Of a stretch of 34,660 nucleotides of DNA, positions 13,806 to 21,644 are shown piece after piece (the stretch's first letter is position 1; each line of letters begins with the position of its first letter). The notes beneath the pieces are model-generated. The model made no database searches, was not told the DNA's origin, and saw only the letters and a program-made list of their open reading frames with translations. This DNA comes from an uncultured Muribaculaceae bacterium (GTDB lineage Bacteria; Bacteroidota; Bacteroidia; Bacteroidales; Muribaculaceae). The stretch is from assembly GCA_945931475.1 (NCBI GenBank), contig CAMEPD010000020.1:1-34660 (forward strand), read 5' to 3'. Position numbers and translations under genes: made by a program.

Positions 13806-15068
13806 ATGATGCATCTACGACACATATTTACGAGAGTGTTGCTCGCGATATTCATCGCGGGGAGTGCCGCCGTGTGCCATGCCGAAATCTACCCCGAAAC
13901 CTCCTACAAGATCCAGAACCGCAAGCTGCTGAGCTGGGAGGGCCCCGAACGCGTGGTCGACATGGCCGGCGACCCCACCCTGGCGCGCGTCACGTCGATC
14001 GGCGACTTCGCATTCTCAGGCACCGACGTCGAGGAGGTTACCCTACCCTCCGGCCTGCGTATCATACCCATCGGCTGCTTCGAGAACTGCCTGCGCCTCG
14101 AGCGCGTTAACCTCGGCCAGCGAGTAGGCTTCATCCGCGAGGGCGCCTTTGCCCGCTGCAAGAGCCTGCGCGAAATCGATATCCCCGACGGGCTGCTCTA
14201 CATCGGCCCCGCCGCCTTCGAGGAGAGCGGTATCGCCCGCATCGACTTGTCAGCCACAAGTTGCTTCGAATACGGCGACCGGGCATTTGCAGCCTGCGCA
14301 GACCTGCGCGAGATTCTTTTGGCTGAGACCCAGCCCATTAACCTCGGCAGCGACATCCTGCGCGACTGTCCGGCCCTTGAAGCCGTCACCATCCCCGACG
14401 CCTGGCACGAGGTGCCCGCAGCCATGCTCGCCGGTTCTCGGAAACTGCGAAGCGCCCATATAGGCGGCAGCGTCACCCACATCGCCGACAGCGCTTTCAC
14501 CGGCTGCACGGCCCTGCGCGAGGTATCGTTCGGCGTGCGCCTCACCTCGATAGGACGCGACGCATTTGCCGGCGACGAATCCATCAGGCTGCTCTATTTC
14601 CCCGAGGAGGTGCAGACTATCGGCGACGGCGCCTTCGAGGGATGCACTTCGCTCGAACGCATCTTCATGGGGCGCGGCATCCGCGACATCGGCGATGCCG
14701 CATTCGCCGACTGCTTCCGCCTGCAACAGATTGACCTGCAGGCCACAGCGCCGCCGGCCAACTGGCCCGGCTCTTTCACGGGCATGGACCGCGGCGCCGT
14801 CACCTTAGCCGTCCCCGCCGAAGCCGAATCGGCCTACATACGTGCCGCCGGATGGCAGCAGTTCAATGTGCAGACCCTCACCGGGGTCGACGCCCCTGTC
14901 TATCCCGGGCACGAGCACTCGGTGCTCTACTCGCTCGACGGACGACGCGTGGAGATACCAATGTATCTCGGCGACGTGAGCGCCTCGTCGCTCGGCGGAT
15001 TCGTGCCCCCCGGCTTCTATATACTCTGCCGCCCCGGCATGACCCCCACAAAAGTTATAATCAGATAA
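13806..15068 (+). CDS. BspA-like leucine-rich repeat surface protein
   Basis: A 420-residue exported protein. ATG 13806 (or 13809) gives the signal peptide MMHLRHIFTRVLLAIF, ending near AAVCHAE. The body is about ten LRR_5 units of the Treponema/BspA type, with the recurring pattern IGDxAFxGCxxLxxVxLPxxLxxI (for example IGDGAFEGCTSLERIFMG). The C-terminus (about 365-420) ends in a small module, VLYSLDGRRV, GFYILCRPG, KVIIR, which resembles the tails many Bacteroidales exported proteins carry, including type IX sorting domains. BspA relatives bind host matrix proteins, but that function is not shown here. The gene stands alone after a repeat array, with a short gap to the glycosyltransferase gene. 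Confidence 0.88.
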   Translation: MMHLRHIFTRVLLAIFIAGSAAVCHAEIYPETSYKIQNRKLLSWEGPERVVDMAGDPTLARVTSIGDFAFSGTDVEEVTLPSGLRIIPIGCFENCLRLERVNLGQRVGFIREGAFARCKSLREIDIPDGLLYIGPAAFEESGIARIDLSATSCFEYGDRAFAACADLREILLAETQPINLGSDILRDCPALEAVTIPDAWHEVPAAMLAGSRKLRSAHIGGSVTHIADSAFTGCTALREVSFGVRLTSIGRDAFAGDESIRLLYFPEEVQTIGDGAFEGCTSLERIFMGRGIRDIGDAAFADCFRLQQIDLQATAPPANWPGSFTGMDRGAVTLAVPAEAESAYIRAAGWQQFNVQTLTGVDAPVYPGHEHSVLYSLDGRRVEIPMYLGDVSASSLGGFVPPGFYILCRPGMTPTKVIIR

Positions 15069-15097
15069 TATTAAACTATTTATACACGCTTTAGCAA

Positions 15098-15907
15098 ATG
15101 AGCTCAGCAACTGCAGACGGACATCGCGACTCCCTTGTGATTATCCCGATGTACAATGAAAAGGAGAACGCCGCCGCCATCATCGAGGCGGTGCTCGCCC
15201 TGCCCCACCGGTTCGATGTGCTGGTTGTCGACGACAATTCGCCCGATGGCACAGCCGACATCGTGCGCGGCAAGATAGCCGAACACCCCGGCCGAGTGCA
15301 CATCATCGAGCGCGAGGGCAAGTTAGGCCTCGGCACCGCCTATATCACCGGCTTCAAATACGCCCTCGACAACGGCTACGATTACATATTCGAGATGGAC
15401 GCCGACTTCTCGCACAACCCTCAGGACCTCCTGAATCTCTATGAGGCATGCTCCACCGGAGGCTACGACGTGGCCGTAGGCTCGCGCTACGTTACAGGCG
15501 TGAACGTGGTAAACTGGCCCATGGGACGCGTGCTCATGTCGTATTTCGCCTCGAAGTACGTGCGCATGGTCACCGGTCTGCACATCCACGACACCACCGC
15601 CGGATTCTGCTGCTACCGCGCCGAGGTGCTCCGCACCATGGAGCTCGACAAAATCCGCTTCAAGGGGTACGCCTTCCAGATCGAGATGAAGTTCACCGCC
15701 ACCAAATGCGGCTTCAAGGTCGGCGAGGTGCCCATCATCTTCGTGAACCGCGTGCTGGGCACATCGAAGATGTCATCGGGCATCTTCGGCGAGGCGCTCT
15801 TCGGCGTAATGCGTCTGAAATTCGGCTCCTGGGGCCGCAAATACCCGCAGAAAGGCTCGCTCGGCGCCAAAGCCGAATCCAAATCCGGGACCGAGCCGCA
15901 GGCCTGA
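15098..15907 (+). CDS. DPM1-like polyprenol phosphate glycosyltransferase (GT2)
   Basis: A family 2 glycosyltransferase that puts a sugar, typically mannose from GDP-mannose, onto a polyprenyl phosphate at the cytoplasmic membrane face. The 269-residue product has the nucleotide-sugar start SLVIIPMYNEKENA, VLVVDDNSPDGTADIV (about 42-57), LGLGTAYITGFKYAL, the DxD-type motif EMDADFSHNPQDL, VAVGSRYVTG, and GYAFQIEMKFTATKCGFKVGEVPI. No membrane helix follows, as in the short soluble DPM1 class. The sugar donor cannot be read from the sequence. It starts 29 bases after the LRR gene and leads a run with pyrC and rlmN, although the following 76-base gap holds a hairpin. Confidence 0.92.
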   Translation: MSSATADGHRDSLVIIPMYNEKENAAAIIEAVLALPHRFDVLVVDDNSPDGTADIVRGKIAEHPGRVHIIEREGKLGLGTAYITGFKYALDNGYDYIFEMDADFSHNPQDLLNLYEACSTGGYDVAVGSRYVTGVNVVNWPMGRVLMSYFASKYVRMVTGLHIHDTTAGFCCYRAEVLRTMELDKIRFKGYAFQIEMKFTATKCGFKVGEVPIIFVNRVLGTSKMSSGIFGEALFGVMRLKFGSWGRKYPQKGSLGAKAESKSGTEPQA

Positions 15908-15956
15908 CGCCGACAATACGCTCATCATCATTCACAAACGTCACGTTTTACCTAAC

Positions 15957-15973
15957 GGCGCCCCGGTGGCGCC
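15957..15973. terminator. Short hairpin between the GT2 gene and pyrC
   Basis: GGCGCC (15957-15962) and GGCGCC (15968-15973) pair across a 5-base loop, ending 10 bases before the pyrC start. It may be a weak terminator or part of the pyrC leader. Confidence 0.35.
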
Positions 15974-15983
15974 CTAACACAAT

Positions 15984-17333
15984 ATGCGACCAACTATTTT
16001 GGCCAACGGTCTGGTTTTCAGCGACGGTTACCGCATGATTGGCTCCGTGGTAATCGACAACGGCATCATCAGGGATATTCCGATGGGCTACCTCAACCTC
16101 GCGACAATCGACCGCAAGAACTACAACGTAGTGAATTGCTCCGGCAAGATGATTCTCCCCGGAGTAATCGACGAACACGTGCACTTCCGCGAACCGGGCC
16201 TTACCGAGAAAGGCAACATCAACAGCGAGAGCCACGCGGCCCTGGCCGGCGGAGTAACCACCTTCTTCGATATGCCCAACACCAATCCTGCCACTACCAC
16301 CGTGGAGGCATGGGAGAACAAGATGGAGCGCGCCTCGGAGATGTCGGCAATCAACTACGCCTTCTACATGGGAGCCACCGCATCGAACCTGCGCGAAATC
16401 TTTGCCATGGACCCCACGCGCTACCCCGGCGTGAAGGTGTTCATGGGTTCGTCGACAGGTAACCTGCTCCTCGACAACGATGCGTCGATGCACCGTCTTT
16501 TCTCTGATTACAAGGGTGTTATCTCGGTGCATGCCGAATGCAACAGCATCATCGACCAGAATGTGCGCCGCCTGAACGCCCTGTATCCCGACGGCATCCC
16601 TCTGCGGCTGCACCACGAGGTACGAAGCCGCGAAGCCTGCGTGGAGGCCACACGCCGCGCCATCGGGATGGCCCGCGAAACCGGCGCTCGCCTGCACGTG
16701 ATGCACATCTCTACCGCCGACGAACTGCGCTTCTTCAAGGAGGGCGACGTGGCGCTCAAGCGCATCACCGCCGAGACCTGTCCGCACTACCTGATGTTCA
16801 CATCCGACTCTGTGGAACAGACCGGTGGCCTCACCAAATGCAACCCCGCCATAAAGAGCGACGACGACCGCCGCGCCCTTATCAAGGCCGTAGCCGACGG
16901 ACGCATCAACACCGTAGCCACTGATCACGCCCCCCATCAGCGTCTCAACAAGAGCGGCAACGCCCTTACTGCCGCATCGGGGATGCCGTCGGTGCAGTTC
17001 TCGCTGCCGATTATGCTCCAGATGGCCCGCAAAGGGTATTTCTCATACGAGACAGTGGTGAAGTGCCTCTGCCACAACCCGGCCGAGATATTCAACATCG
17101 ACCGACGCGGCGCCCTGAGACACAATTACTGGGCCGACATAGTGGTAGTGAACCCCGATACCGAATACGAAATCACCGACGAGATTGTGTGCAGCCGCTG
17201 CGGCTGGACCCCCTACGCCGGCACACGCCTGTCGTTCAGCGTCGAGCAGACCTGGGTCAACGGCGTGCTCGCATACAACAAAGGCCACTTCACCGACCAA
17301 CAAAATCCTATGCCCGTCCGTTTTAACGTATAG
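15984..17333 (+). CDS. pyrC: Dihydroorotase
   Basis: Closes the ring of carbamoyl-aspartate to dihydroorotate in pyrimidine synthesis; amidohydrolase with two zinc ions. The 449-residue product carries the metal motif DEHVHFREPG (His65, His67), GGVTTFFDMPNTNP (89-102), a lysine in VKVFMGSSTGN (Lys151) at the place of the carboxylated metal bridge, HVMHIST, ETCPHYL, and the catalytic aspartate motif VATDHAPH. The long form (about 450 residues) is usual for Bacteroidetes. rlmN begins 3 bases after its stop, so the two are cotranscribed. A related hydantoinase or allantoinase is less likely, given FREPGLTEKG. Confidence 0.94.
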   Translation: MRPTILANGLVFSDGYRMIGSVVIDNGIIRDIPMGYLNLATIDRKNYNVVNCSGKMILPGVIDEHVHFREPGLTEKGNINSESHAALAGGVTTFFDMPNTNPATTTVEAWENKMERASEMSAINYAFYMGATASNLREIFAMDPTRYPGVKVFMGSSTGNLLLDNDASMHRLFSDYKGVISVHAECNSIIDQNVRRLNALYPDGIPLRLHHEVRSREACVEATRRAIGMARETGARLHVMHISTADELRFFKEGDVALKRITAETCPHYLMFTSDSVEQTGGLTKCNPAIKSDDDRRALIKAVADGRINTVATDHAPHQRLNKSGNALTAASGMPSVQFSLPIMLQMARKGYFSYETVVKCLCHNPAEIFNIDRRGALRHNYWADIVVVNPDTEYEITDEIVCSRCGWTPYAGTRLSFSVEQTWVNGVLAYNKGHFTDQQNPMPVRFNV

Positions 17334-17336
17334 AAG

Positions 17337-18380
17337 ATGGAAGAAACTACTCAGAATACCCCGCGGCCGCTCCTGGGCCTGACTATCGACGGCCTGCGCC
17401 GCGTGGCCGCCGAAGCCGGTATGCCCGCATTCGCCGCCAAGCAGATAGCGCGCCGCCTGTACGTGCAGCGCGCCACCGATATCAGTGAGATGACCGAGCT
17501 GTCGAAACGCTCGCGCGAACGTCTCGCCGAACTCGGCTACGTCACCGGCCGCGAGAAACCCCTCTCGTCGGTGAAAAGCGTCGACGGCACGGTGAAATTC
17601 CTGTTCCGCGGCACCGAAGGGCGCGATGTCGAGGCCGTGTATATCCCCGACGGCGACCGCGCCACCATCTGCGTATCGTCGCAAGCCGGCTGCAAGATGA
17701 ACTGCTCGTTCTGCATGACCGGGCGTCAGGGCTTCCACGGCTCGTTGTCGGCCGCACAGATTATCAACCAGATACTGTCGATACCGCAGAGCGAAAAGCT
17801 CACCAACGTGGTGTTCATGGGTATGGGTGAGCCCACCGACAACCTGCCGGCCGTGCTCGACGCCATAGAGATACTCACGGCCCCCTGGGGCATGGCCTGG
17901 AGCCCCAAGCGCATCACCGTCTCGTCGGTAGGCGCCTCGCCCAAGGCCCTGCGCACCCTGCTCGACACCACCAAGGTACACATAGCCATCTCGCTGCACT
18001 CCCCCTTCAGCAGCGAACGTGCCTCGATGATGCCTGCCGAGAAAGCATTCCCGGCCACCGAAATCCTCAACCTGCTGCGCGGCTACGACTTCGCTCATCA
18101 GCGCCGGCTGTCGTTCGAATACATTATGTTCAAGGGAGTTAACGACGACGCGCGCCACGGTCGCGCCCTGGCACGGCTGCTCCGCGGACTCGACTGCCGC
18201 GTGAACCTCATACGCTTCCACGCCATTCCCGGCAGCGACCTGCGACCCTCGTCGAACGCCGTGATGGAGGAGTTCCGCGACCGGCTCAACGACGACGGCA
18301 TCGTGGCCACAATCCGCGCCTCGCGCGGCGAAGATGTCATGGCCGCCTGCGGGATGCTCGCCGGCGAAGGCAAATGCTAA
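17337..18380 (+). CDS. rlmN: Dual-specificity RNA methyltransferase RlmN
   Basis: A radical-SAM enzyme that methylates C2 of A2503 in 23S rRNA and A37 in some tRNAs. The 347-residue product has the iron-sulfur motif CKMNCSFC (Cys119, Cys123, Cys126), the SAM motif FMGMGEPTDN, ISLHSPF, EYIMFKGVNDD, IRFHAIPGSD, and the conserved mechanistic Cys338 in MAACGML. The N-terminal helical domain with AKQIARRLYVQ is present. Length is normal. Start ATG 17337 lies 3 bases past the pyrC stop. An antisense ORF of 392 codons overlaps it and is rejected. The next gene begins 20 bases after its stop. Confidence 0.97.
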   Translation: MEETTQNTPRPLLGLTIDGLRRVAAEAGMPAFAAKQIARRLYVQRATDISEMTELSKRSRERLAELGYVTGREKPLSSVKSVDGTVKFLFRGTEGRDVEAVYIPDGDRATICVSSQAGCKMNCSFCMTGRQGFHGSLSAAQIINQILSIPQSEKLTNVVFMGMGEPTDNLPAVLDAIEILTAPWGMAWSPKRITVSSVGASPKALRTLLDTTKVHIAISLHSPFSSERASMMPAEKAFPATEILNLLRGYDFAHQRRLSFEYIMFKGVNDDARHGRALARLLRGLDCRVNLIRFHAIPGSDLRPSSNAVMEEFRDRLNDDGIVATIRASRGEDVMAACGMLAGEGKC

Positions 18381-18400
18381 TAGATATGTAACTGTTACTT

Positions 18401-18811
18401 ATGATACGCAAAATCATAGTTTTCATGCTCGCTGCGGTGCTCTGCTTCGGCGCCGCCGACTCCAAAAAGAAGAAAACCGAAGGGAAGCCCGCCATAGAGT
18501 TCGAGCAGACCAGCTGGGACTTCGGCAACATACCCGAACGCGGCGGCAATGTGTCGCACGACTTCTACTTCACCAACACGGGCGACGCGCCCTTGGTTAT
18601 CGTCACTGTATCAGCGTCGTGCGGTTGCACCAAGCCTCAGTTCAATGAGAAGCCCCTGGCTCCCGGCAAGCGCGAGAAGGTGAGAATCACCTACAACCCC
18701 AAGGGGCGCCCCGGCGAGTTCATCAAGAACGCATACGTGCGCACCAACGCCCCCGACCAGAAGAAAGTAACCATCAAAATCAAGGGGAACGTAATCCCCG
18801 CAGCCAAATGA
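18401..18811 (+). CDS. DUF1573 domain protein, short
   Basis: A 136-residue exported protein: signal peptide MIRKIIVFMLAAVLCFGAAD, a Lys-rich stretch, then one DUF1573 Ig-like domain. The hallmarks are WDFGNIPERGG, DFYFTNTGDAPLVI, the Cys pair in SASCGCTKPQ, and ITYNPKGRPGEFIKNAYV. The family is abundant in Bacteroidetes and has no established function; the fold suggests a periplasmic or surface protein-protein role. It directly precedes a larger DUF1573 protein (1-base gap), so the pair is likely cotranscribed and possibly a product of duplication. Confidence 0.93.
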   Translation: MIRKIIVFMLAAVLCFGAADSKKKKTEGKPAIEFEQTSWDFGNIPERGGNVSHDFYFTNTGDAPLVIVTVSASCGCTKPQFNEKPLAPGKREKVRITYNPKGRPGEFIKNAYVRTNAPDQKKVTIKIKGNVIPAAK

Positions 18812-18812
18812 T

Positions 18813-19913
18813 ATGACACTGGCGGCATTGATACGTAAGGTATTGCGCGGCAGCCTTTTGGTCGCTGCGCTGACTGTTTGCGGCGCACTGCACGGCGAGG
18901 TGCGCTGGCTCGACTCGGTTCACAATTTCGGCGCCTTCGACGAGGAGGACGGCTCGGTGAGCTGCACCTTCCGCATGGTCAACAAGGGTCCCGACGAGGT
19001 GTCGGTACGCTCGGCCCGTGCGTCGTGCGGTTGCACCGCACCGCATTACCCTCACGAAGCGATTGCCCCGGGCGACACAGCCTCGATTACCGTGACCTAC
19101 AACCCCACCGGACGCCCCGGACGCTTCGCCAAGACGGTGAAAATCACCCTCAGCGACCAGTCGGTACAGACTCTCACCATCAAGGGAGTGGTAATCGGCT
19201 CGCAGAACACCCTGCGCTCGCGCTACCCCATAGAAGCGGGCAGAATCAAGCTGCGCAACCGGCAGGTACCATTCGGCACTGTCTATCAGGGGAAAGCGAA
19301 ATCGGCATATCTCGAAATCTACAACTCATCGCACGAGCCGCTGCATCTGTCGTGGCGCAACGTGCCCGCTTACCTGCGCATCACCTCGGCGCAGGATACA
19401 GTGGCTCCGGGCGAACAGGGAGTCTACTCCATGGTACTGACGCCCTCGAAATCCGACATTTACGGCATCCTTACCGACTCGGTGGAGCTCATCGTGCCGG
19501 GCGACCCCGACCCGGTGAAAATCGACCTCACAGCCATCGTCGAGGAGGACTTCTCGCGGCTAACCCCCGGCCAGCGCGCCAATGCTCCGGTGATAGCCAT
19601 CGAACCTGAGCGCGTCGACTTCGGCGAATTTCCCGGCGAGGGCACCATCGCCCTCCCCTTCGAGATACTGAACCGTGGCAAAAGCGACCTGCTGATACGC
19701 CGTGCCTACACCATCGACCCCGGCATAACAGTCTCTTTGCCAAGCAAAAAGGTCAAGAAGGGAAAGCGCATCAAAGGTACGGTGACCGTAGACCCCGGGC
19801 AGCTCCCTACCCCGCTGCTCAACGCCCGCATCCAGATAATCAGCAACGACCCCGACAATCCGTTGGCCATCCTGCGCGTAGTGGGCATCCCGGCCATGAC
19901 CGGCGACCTCTGA
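18813..19913 (+). CDS. DUF1573 domain protein, long, multi-domain
   Basis: A 366-residue exported protein with a signal peptide (residues about 1-28, ending near CGALHGE). The first DUF1573 domain (about 30-125) has HNFGAFDEEDG, ASCGCTAPHYP and VTYNPTGRPGRFAKTV. It is followed by two further Ig-like beta domains: one around residues 140-245 (YPIEAGRIKLRNRQ, VYSMVLTPSKSDIYG) and one around 260-366 with a DUF1573-like start (ERVDFGEFPGEG, FEILNRGKSDLLI) but without the CGC motif. Function unknown; the family is thought to act outside the cytoplasm. The gene starts one base past the preceding DUF1573 gene. Confidence 0.92.
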   Translation: MTLAALIRKVLRGSLLVAALTVCGALHGEVRWLDSVHNFGAFDEEDGSVSCTFRMVNKGPDEVSVRSARASCGCTAPHYPHEAIAPGDTASITVTYNPTGRPGRFAKTVKITLSDQSVQTLTIKGVVIGSQNTLRSRYPIEAGRIKLRNRQVPFGTVYQGKAKSAYLEIYNSSHEPLHLSWRNVPAYLRITSAQDTVAPGEQGVYSMVLTPSKSDIYGILTDSVELIVPGDPDPVKIDLTAIVEEDFSRLTPGQRANAPVIAIEPERVDFGEFPGEGTIALPFEILNRGKSDLLIRRAYTIDPGITVSLPSKKVKKGKRIKGTVTVDPGQLPTPLLNARIQIISNDPDNPLAILRVVGIPAMTGDL

Positions 19914-20015
19914 GACACCCCTGAATCCGTTATAATCACCGGGGCTTTCCGCAGCGGGGACACCCCGACGCGACGTGCTCCGTTAATGATATTTAAGAGT
20001 GGCAACGGCTATTTA

Positions 20016-20047
20016 TTTGCTCATTTCCCACATAATACGTAATTTTG
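20016..20047 (+). promoter_or_regulatory. Promoter for divIC-like to WbqC operon
   Basis: TTTG (20016-20019), 20 bases, TAATTTTG (20040-20047): exact Bacteroides-type promoter. Predicted start is near 20054; the leader of about 25 bases contains a run of ten C. Confidence 0.87.
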
Positions 20048-20067
20048 TTGTTGGAATGTAAACCAAT

Positions 20068-20077
20068 CCCCCCCCCC
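20068..20077. repeat. Run of ten C next to a start codon
   Basis: Ten consecutive C in the 5' leader, separated by one G from the ATG at 20079. It is the longest homopolymer I noticed near a start codon in the window and could change length by slippage. Confidence 0.85.
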
Positions 20078-20078
20078 G

Positions 20079-20381
20079 ATGAAAGAAAAGCTGCTCAACA
20101 TCTGGCGCTGGTCTCGCCGATATATCTCCCTGCCGCTGCTCATAGCCGTGGCATACGTAGTGTTCATCCTTGCATTCAACGACAACTCCTACTTCAAAAG
20201 CGTTGAATATCAGACCGAAATCGACCGCCTGCGCGCCGAAATCAAGGAGAACACCGACACAATGCGCCACTATCAGGCCCTCAACGCCGAGCTGTCGGTC
20301 AACCCCGAAGCCCTCGAGAAAATTGTGCGTGAGCAGTACCACATGCAGCGTCCCGGCGAGGATGTCTACGTCTTCGATTAG
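20079..20381 (+). CDS. Septum formation initiator, FtsB/DivIC family
   Basis: A 100-residue bitopic division protein. It has a short cytoplasmic N-terminus with WRWSRRYIS, one membrane helix (about 17-33, LPLLIAVAYVVFILAF), then a coiled coil (about 42-75, with VEYQTEIDRLRAEIKENT) and the family ending EALEKIVREQYHMQRPGEDVYVFD. FtsB/DivIC pairs with FtsL and FtsQ in the divisome to signal septal peptidoglycan synthesis. The motif REQYHMQRPGED is very typical. It heads an operon with a membrane protein, dapB, lepB and a WbqC protein, which groups wall precursor and envelope genes. Confidence 0.92.
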   Translation: MKEKLLNIWRWSRRYISLPLLIAVAYVVFILAFNDNSYFKSVEYQTEIDRLRAEIKENTDTMRHYQALNAELSVNPEALEKIVREQYHMQRPGEDVYVFD

Positions 20382-20430
20382 AGCCGACCTGACAAGAAGC
20401 CCTTACCTCGCATAAATACGATTCACCATC

Positions 20431-20889
20431 ATGAGCAACGATAAATTTTACACCAAAGAGGAGCTGACAGGCCCCGCACCGGCCCCCTGGAAAGGGATTC
20501 TCGCCACCGTGGGGCTGCTCTGCATAGCCTGCGGAGCCGTGCTCCCGATCCTCAACGTCACTATCGGCACCGGCACGGTAGCCTGGTGGAAATACGTCTA
20601 CGCCGCCGGAGCGCTGATGTTCCTTGCCGGTAAGATTCTCAACCCTTACAAGGGGAGCCATCCGCGCATCAAGCGCTTGTGGCGCATTGAGTCGTGGAGC
20701 GCCATATTCTTCTGCGTGGCAGCGTTTTTCATCTTCTACTACAAAGAGCAGATGAACCGCGACGTGTGGGCGTTTACCCTGGCGGGAGCCGCCCTGCTGA
20801 TTTTCACATCGCTGGCCATCCCCGCCGCCGTCAACAAGGAACTGCGTCGCTCGCAGCAGTCAAAAAACGATAAGTCAAAAAAACAATGA
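20431..20889 (+). CDS. Integral membrane protein of unknown function
   Basis: A 152-residue protein with four likely membrane helices (about 22-44, 50-66, 87-105 and 112-131) and a hydrophilic Lys/Ser/Gln-rich C-terminus. The N-terminus (MSNDKFYTKEELTGPAPAPW) is soluble. No catalytic motif is visible. It overlaps dapB by 4 bases (ATGA), so translation is likely coupled, and it follows the division protein gene by 49 bases. Conservation in this place would suggest a role in envelope growth, but I do not recognise the family. Confidence 0.82.
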   Translation: MSNDKFYTKEELTGPAPAPWKGILATVGLLCIACGAVLPILNVTIGTGTVAWWKYVYAAGALMFLAGKILNPYKGSHPRIKRLWRIESWSAIFFCVAAFFIFYYKEQMNRDVWAFTLAGAALLIFTSLAIPAAVNKELRRSQQSKNDKSKKQ

Positions 20890-21644
20890 AGATAGCAATT
20901 GTGGGCTACGGCCGCATGGGCCACGAAGTGGAGAAAGCTGCAGCCATGCAGGGCCATGAGGTTGTGTGCCACATCGACGTCGATAACCGTCAGGATTTTG
21001 ATTCTCAAGCATTTCTAACTGCCGACGCGGCCATAGAATTCTCGCGTCCCGACGCAGCTTTCGCCAACGTGACCGCGTGTCTGACCCGAGGCATTCCCAC
21101 CGTGTCGGGCACCACCGGCTGGAGCGACCGCTTCGCCGAAATCGACGCCCTCGTCGCCGCCAAAGGCGTACCCATGGTGTGGGCCTCAAACTACTCAATC
21201 GGCGTGAACATCTTCATGATGATCAACCGCTACGCCGCCCGTCTGCTGGGCCGCACCGGTCTTTACACCCCCTCGATGGAGGAGGTGCACCACATCCATA
21301 AGCTCGACCACCCCTCGGGCACGGCTATTACCCTGGCCGAAGGCATCTTAGCCGAGGACAAACGCTACACCGGCTGGCACGACACCCTCGACACCGACAA
21401 GGTTGAGGTGGCCGACGGCCTGACGCTCCCCATCACCCCGCGCCGCGAGGGGGAGGTGCCCGGCACGCACATCATCCGCTGGGACTCAATGGCCGACACC
21501 ATCACTCTGGAGCACCGTGCCAAGGGGCGCCTGGGCTTTGCCATGGGTGCAGTCAGCGCAGCCGAATGGCTCACCGCCGAGCATCGCGAGCCCAAACGCT
21601 ACTCCATGTCAGAAGTACTAAAATCAGAACTCGAAAATGACTGA
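20886..21644 (+). CDS. dapB: 4-hydroxy-tetrahydrodipicolinate reductase
   Basis: NAD(P)H reductase of the diaminopimelate/lysine pathway, supplying meso-DAP for peptidoglycan. The 252-residue product has the dinucleotide motif IAIVGYGRMGHEVE (3-16), TVSGTTGW, ASNYSIGVNIF, the catalytic EVHHIHKLDHPSGTA, and RREGEVPGTHII. Length is a little shorter than the enterobacterial enzyme but usual for Bacteroidetes. It overlaps the preceding membrane-protein gene by 4 bases and lepB by 8 bases, a tight translational arrangement. Confidence 0.97.
   Translation: MKIAIVGYGRMGHEVEKAAAMQGHEVVCHIDVDNRQDFDSQAFLTADAAIEFSRPDAAFANVTACLTRGIPTVSGTTGWSDRFAEIDALVAAKGVPMVWASNYSIGVNIFMMINRYAARLLGRTGLYTPSMEEVHHIHKLDHPSGTAITLAEGILAEDKRYTGWHDTLDTDKVEVADGLTLPITPRREGEVPGTHIIRWDSMADTITLEHRAKGRLGFAMGAVSAAEWLTAEHREPKRYSMSEVLKSELEND

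Noticed and set aside
15948-16937. 329-codon antisense ORF across pyrC
   Set aside because: It mirrors the pyrC reading frame; His/Val-rich composition is typical of shadow frames.
17043-18221. 392-codon antisense ORF across pyrC and rlmN
   Set aside because: Long antisense ORFs are expected in GC-rich coding DNA; the protein looks like no family, while the sense genes have complete motifs.
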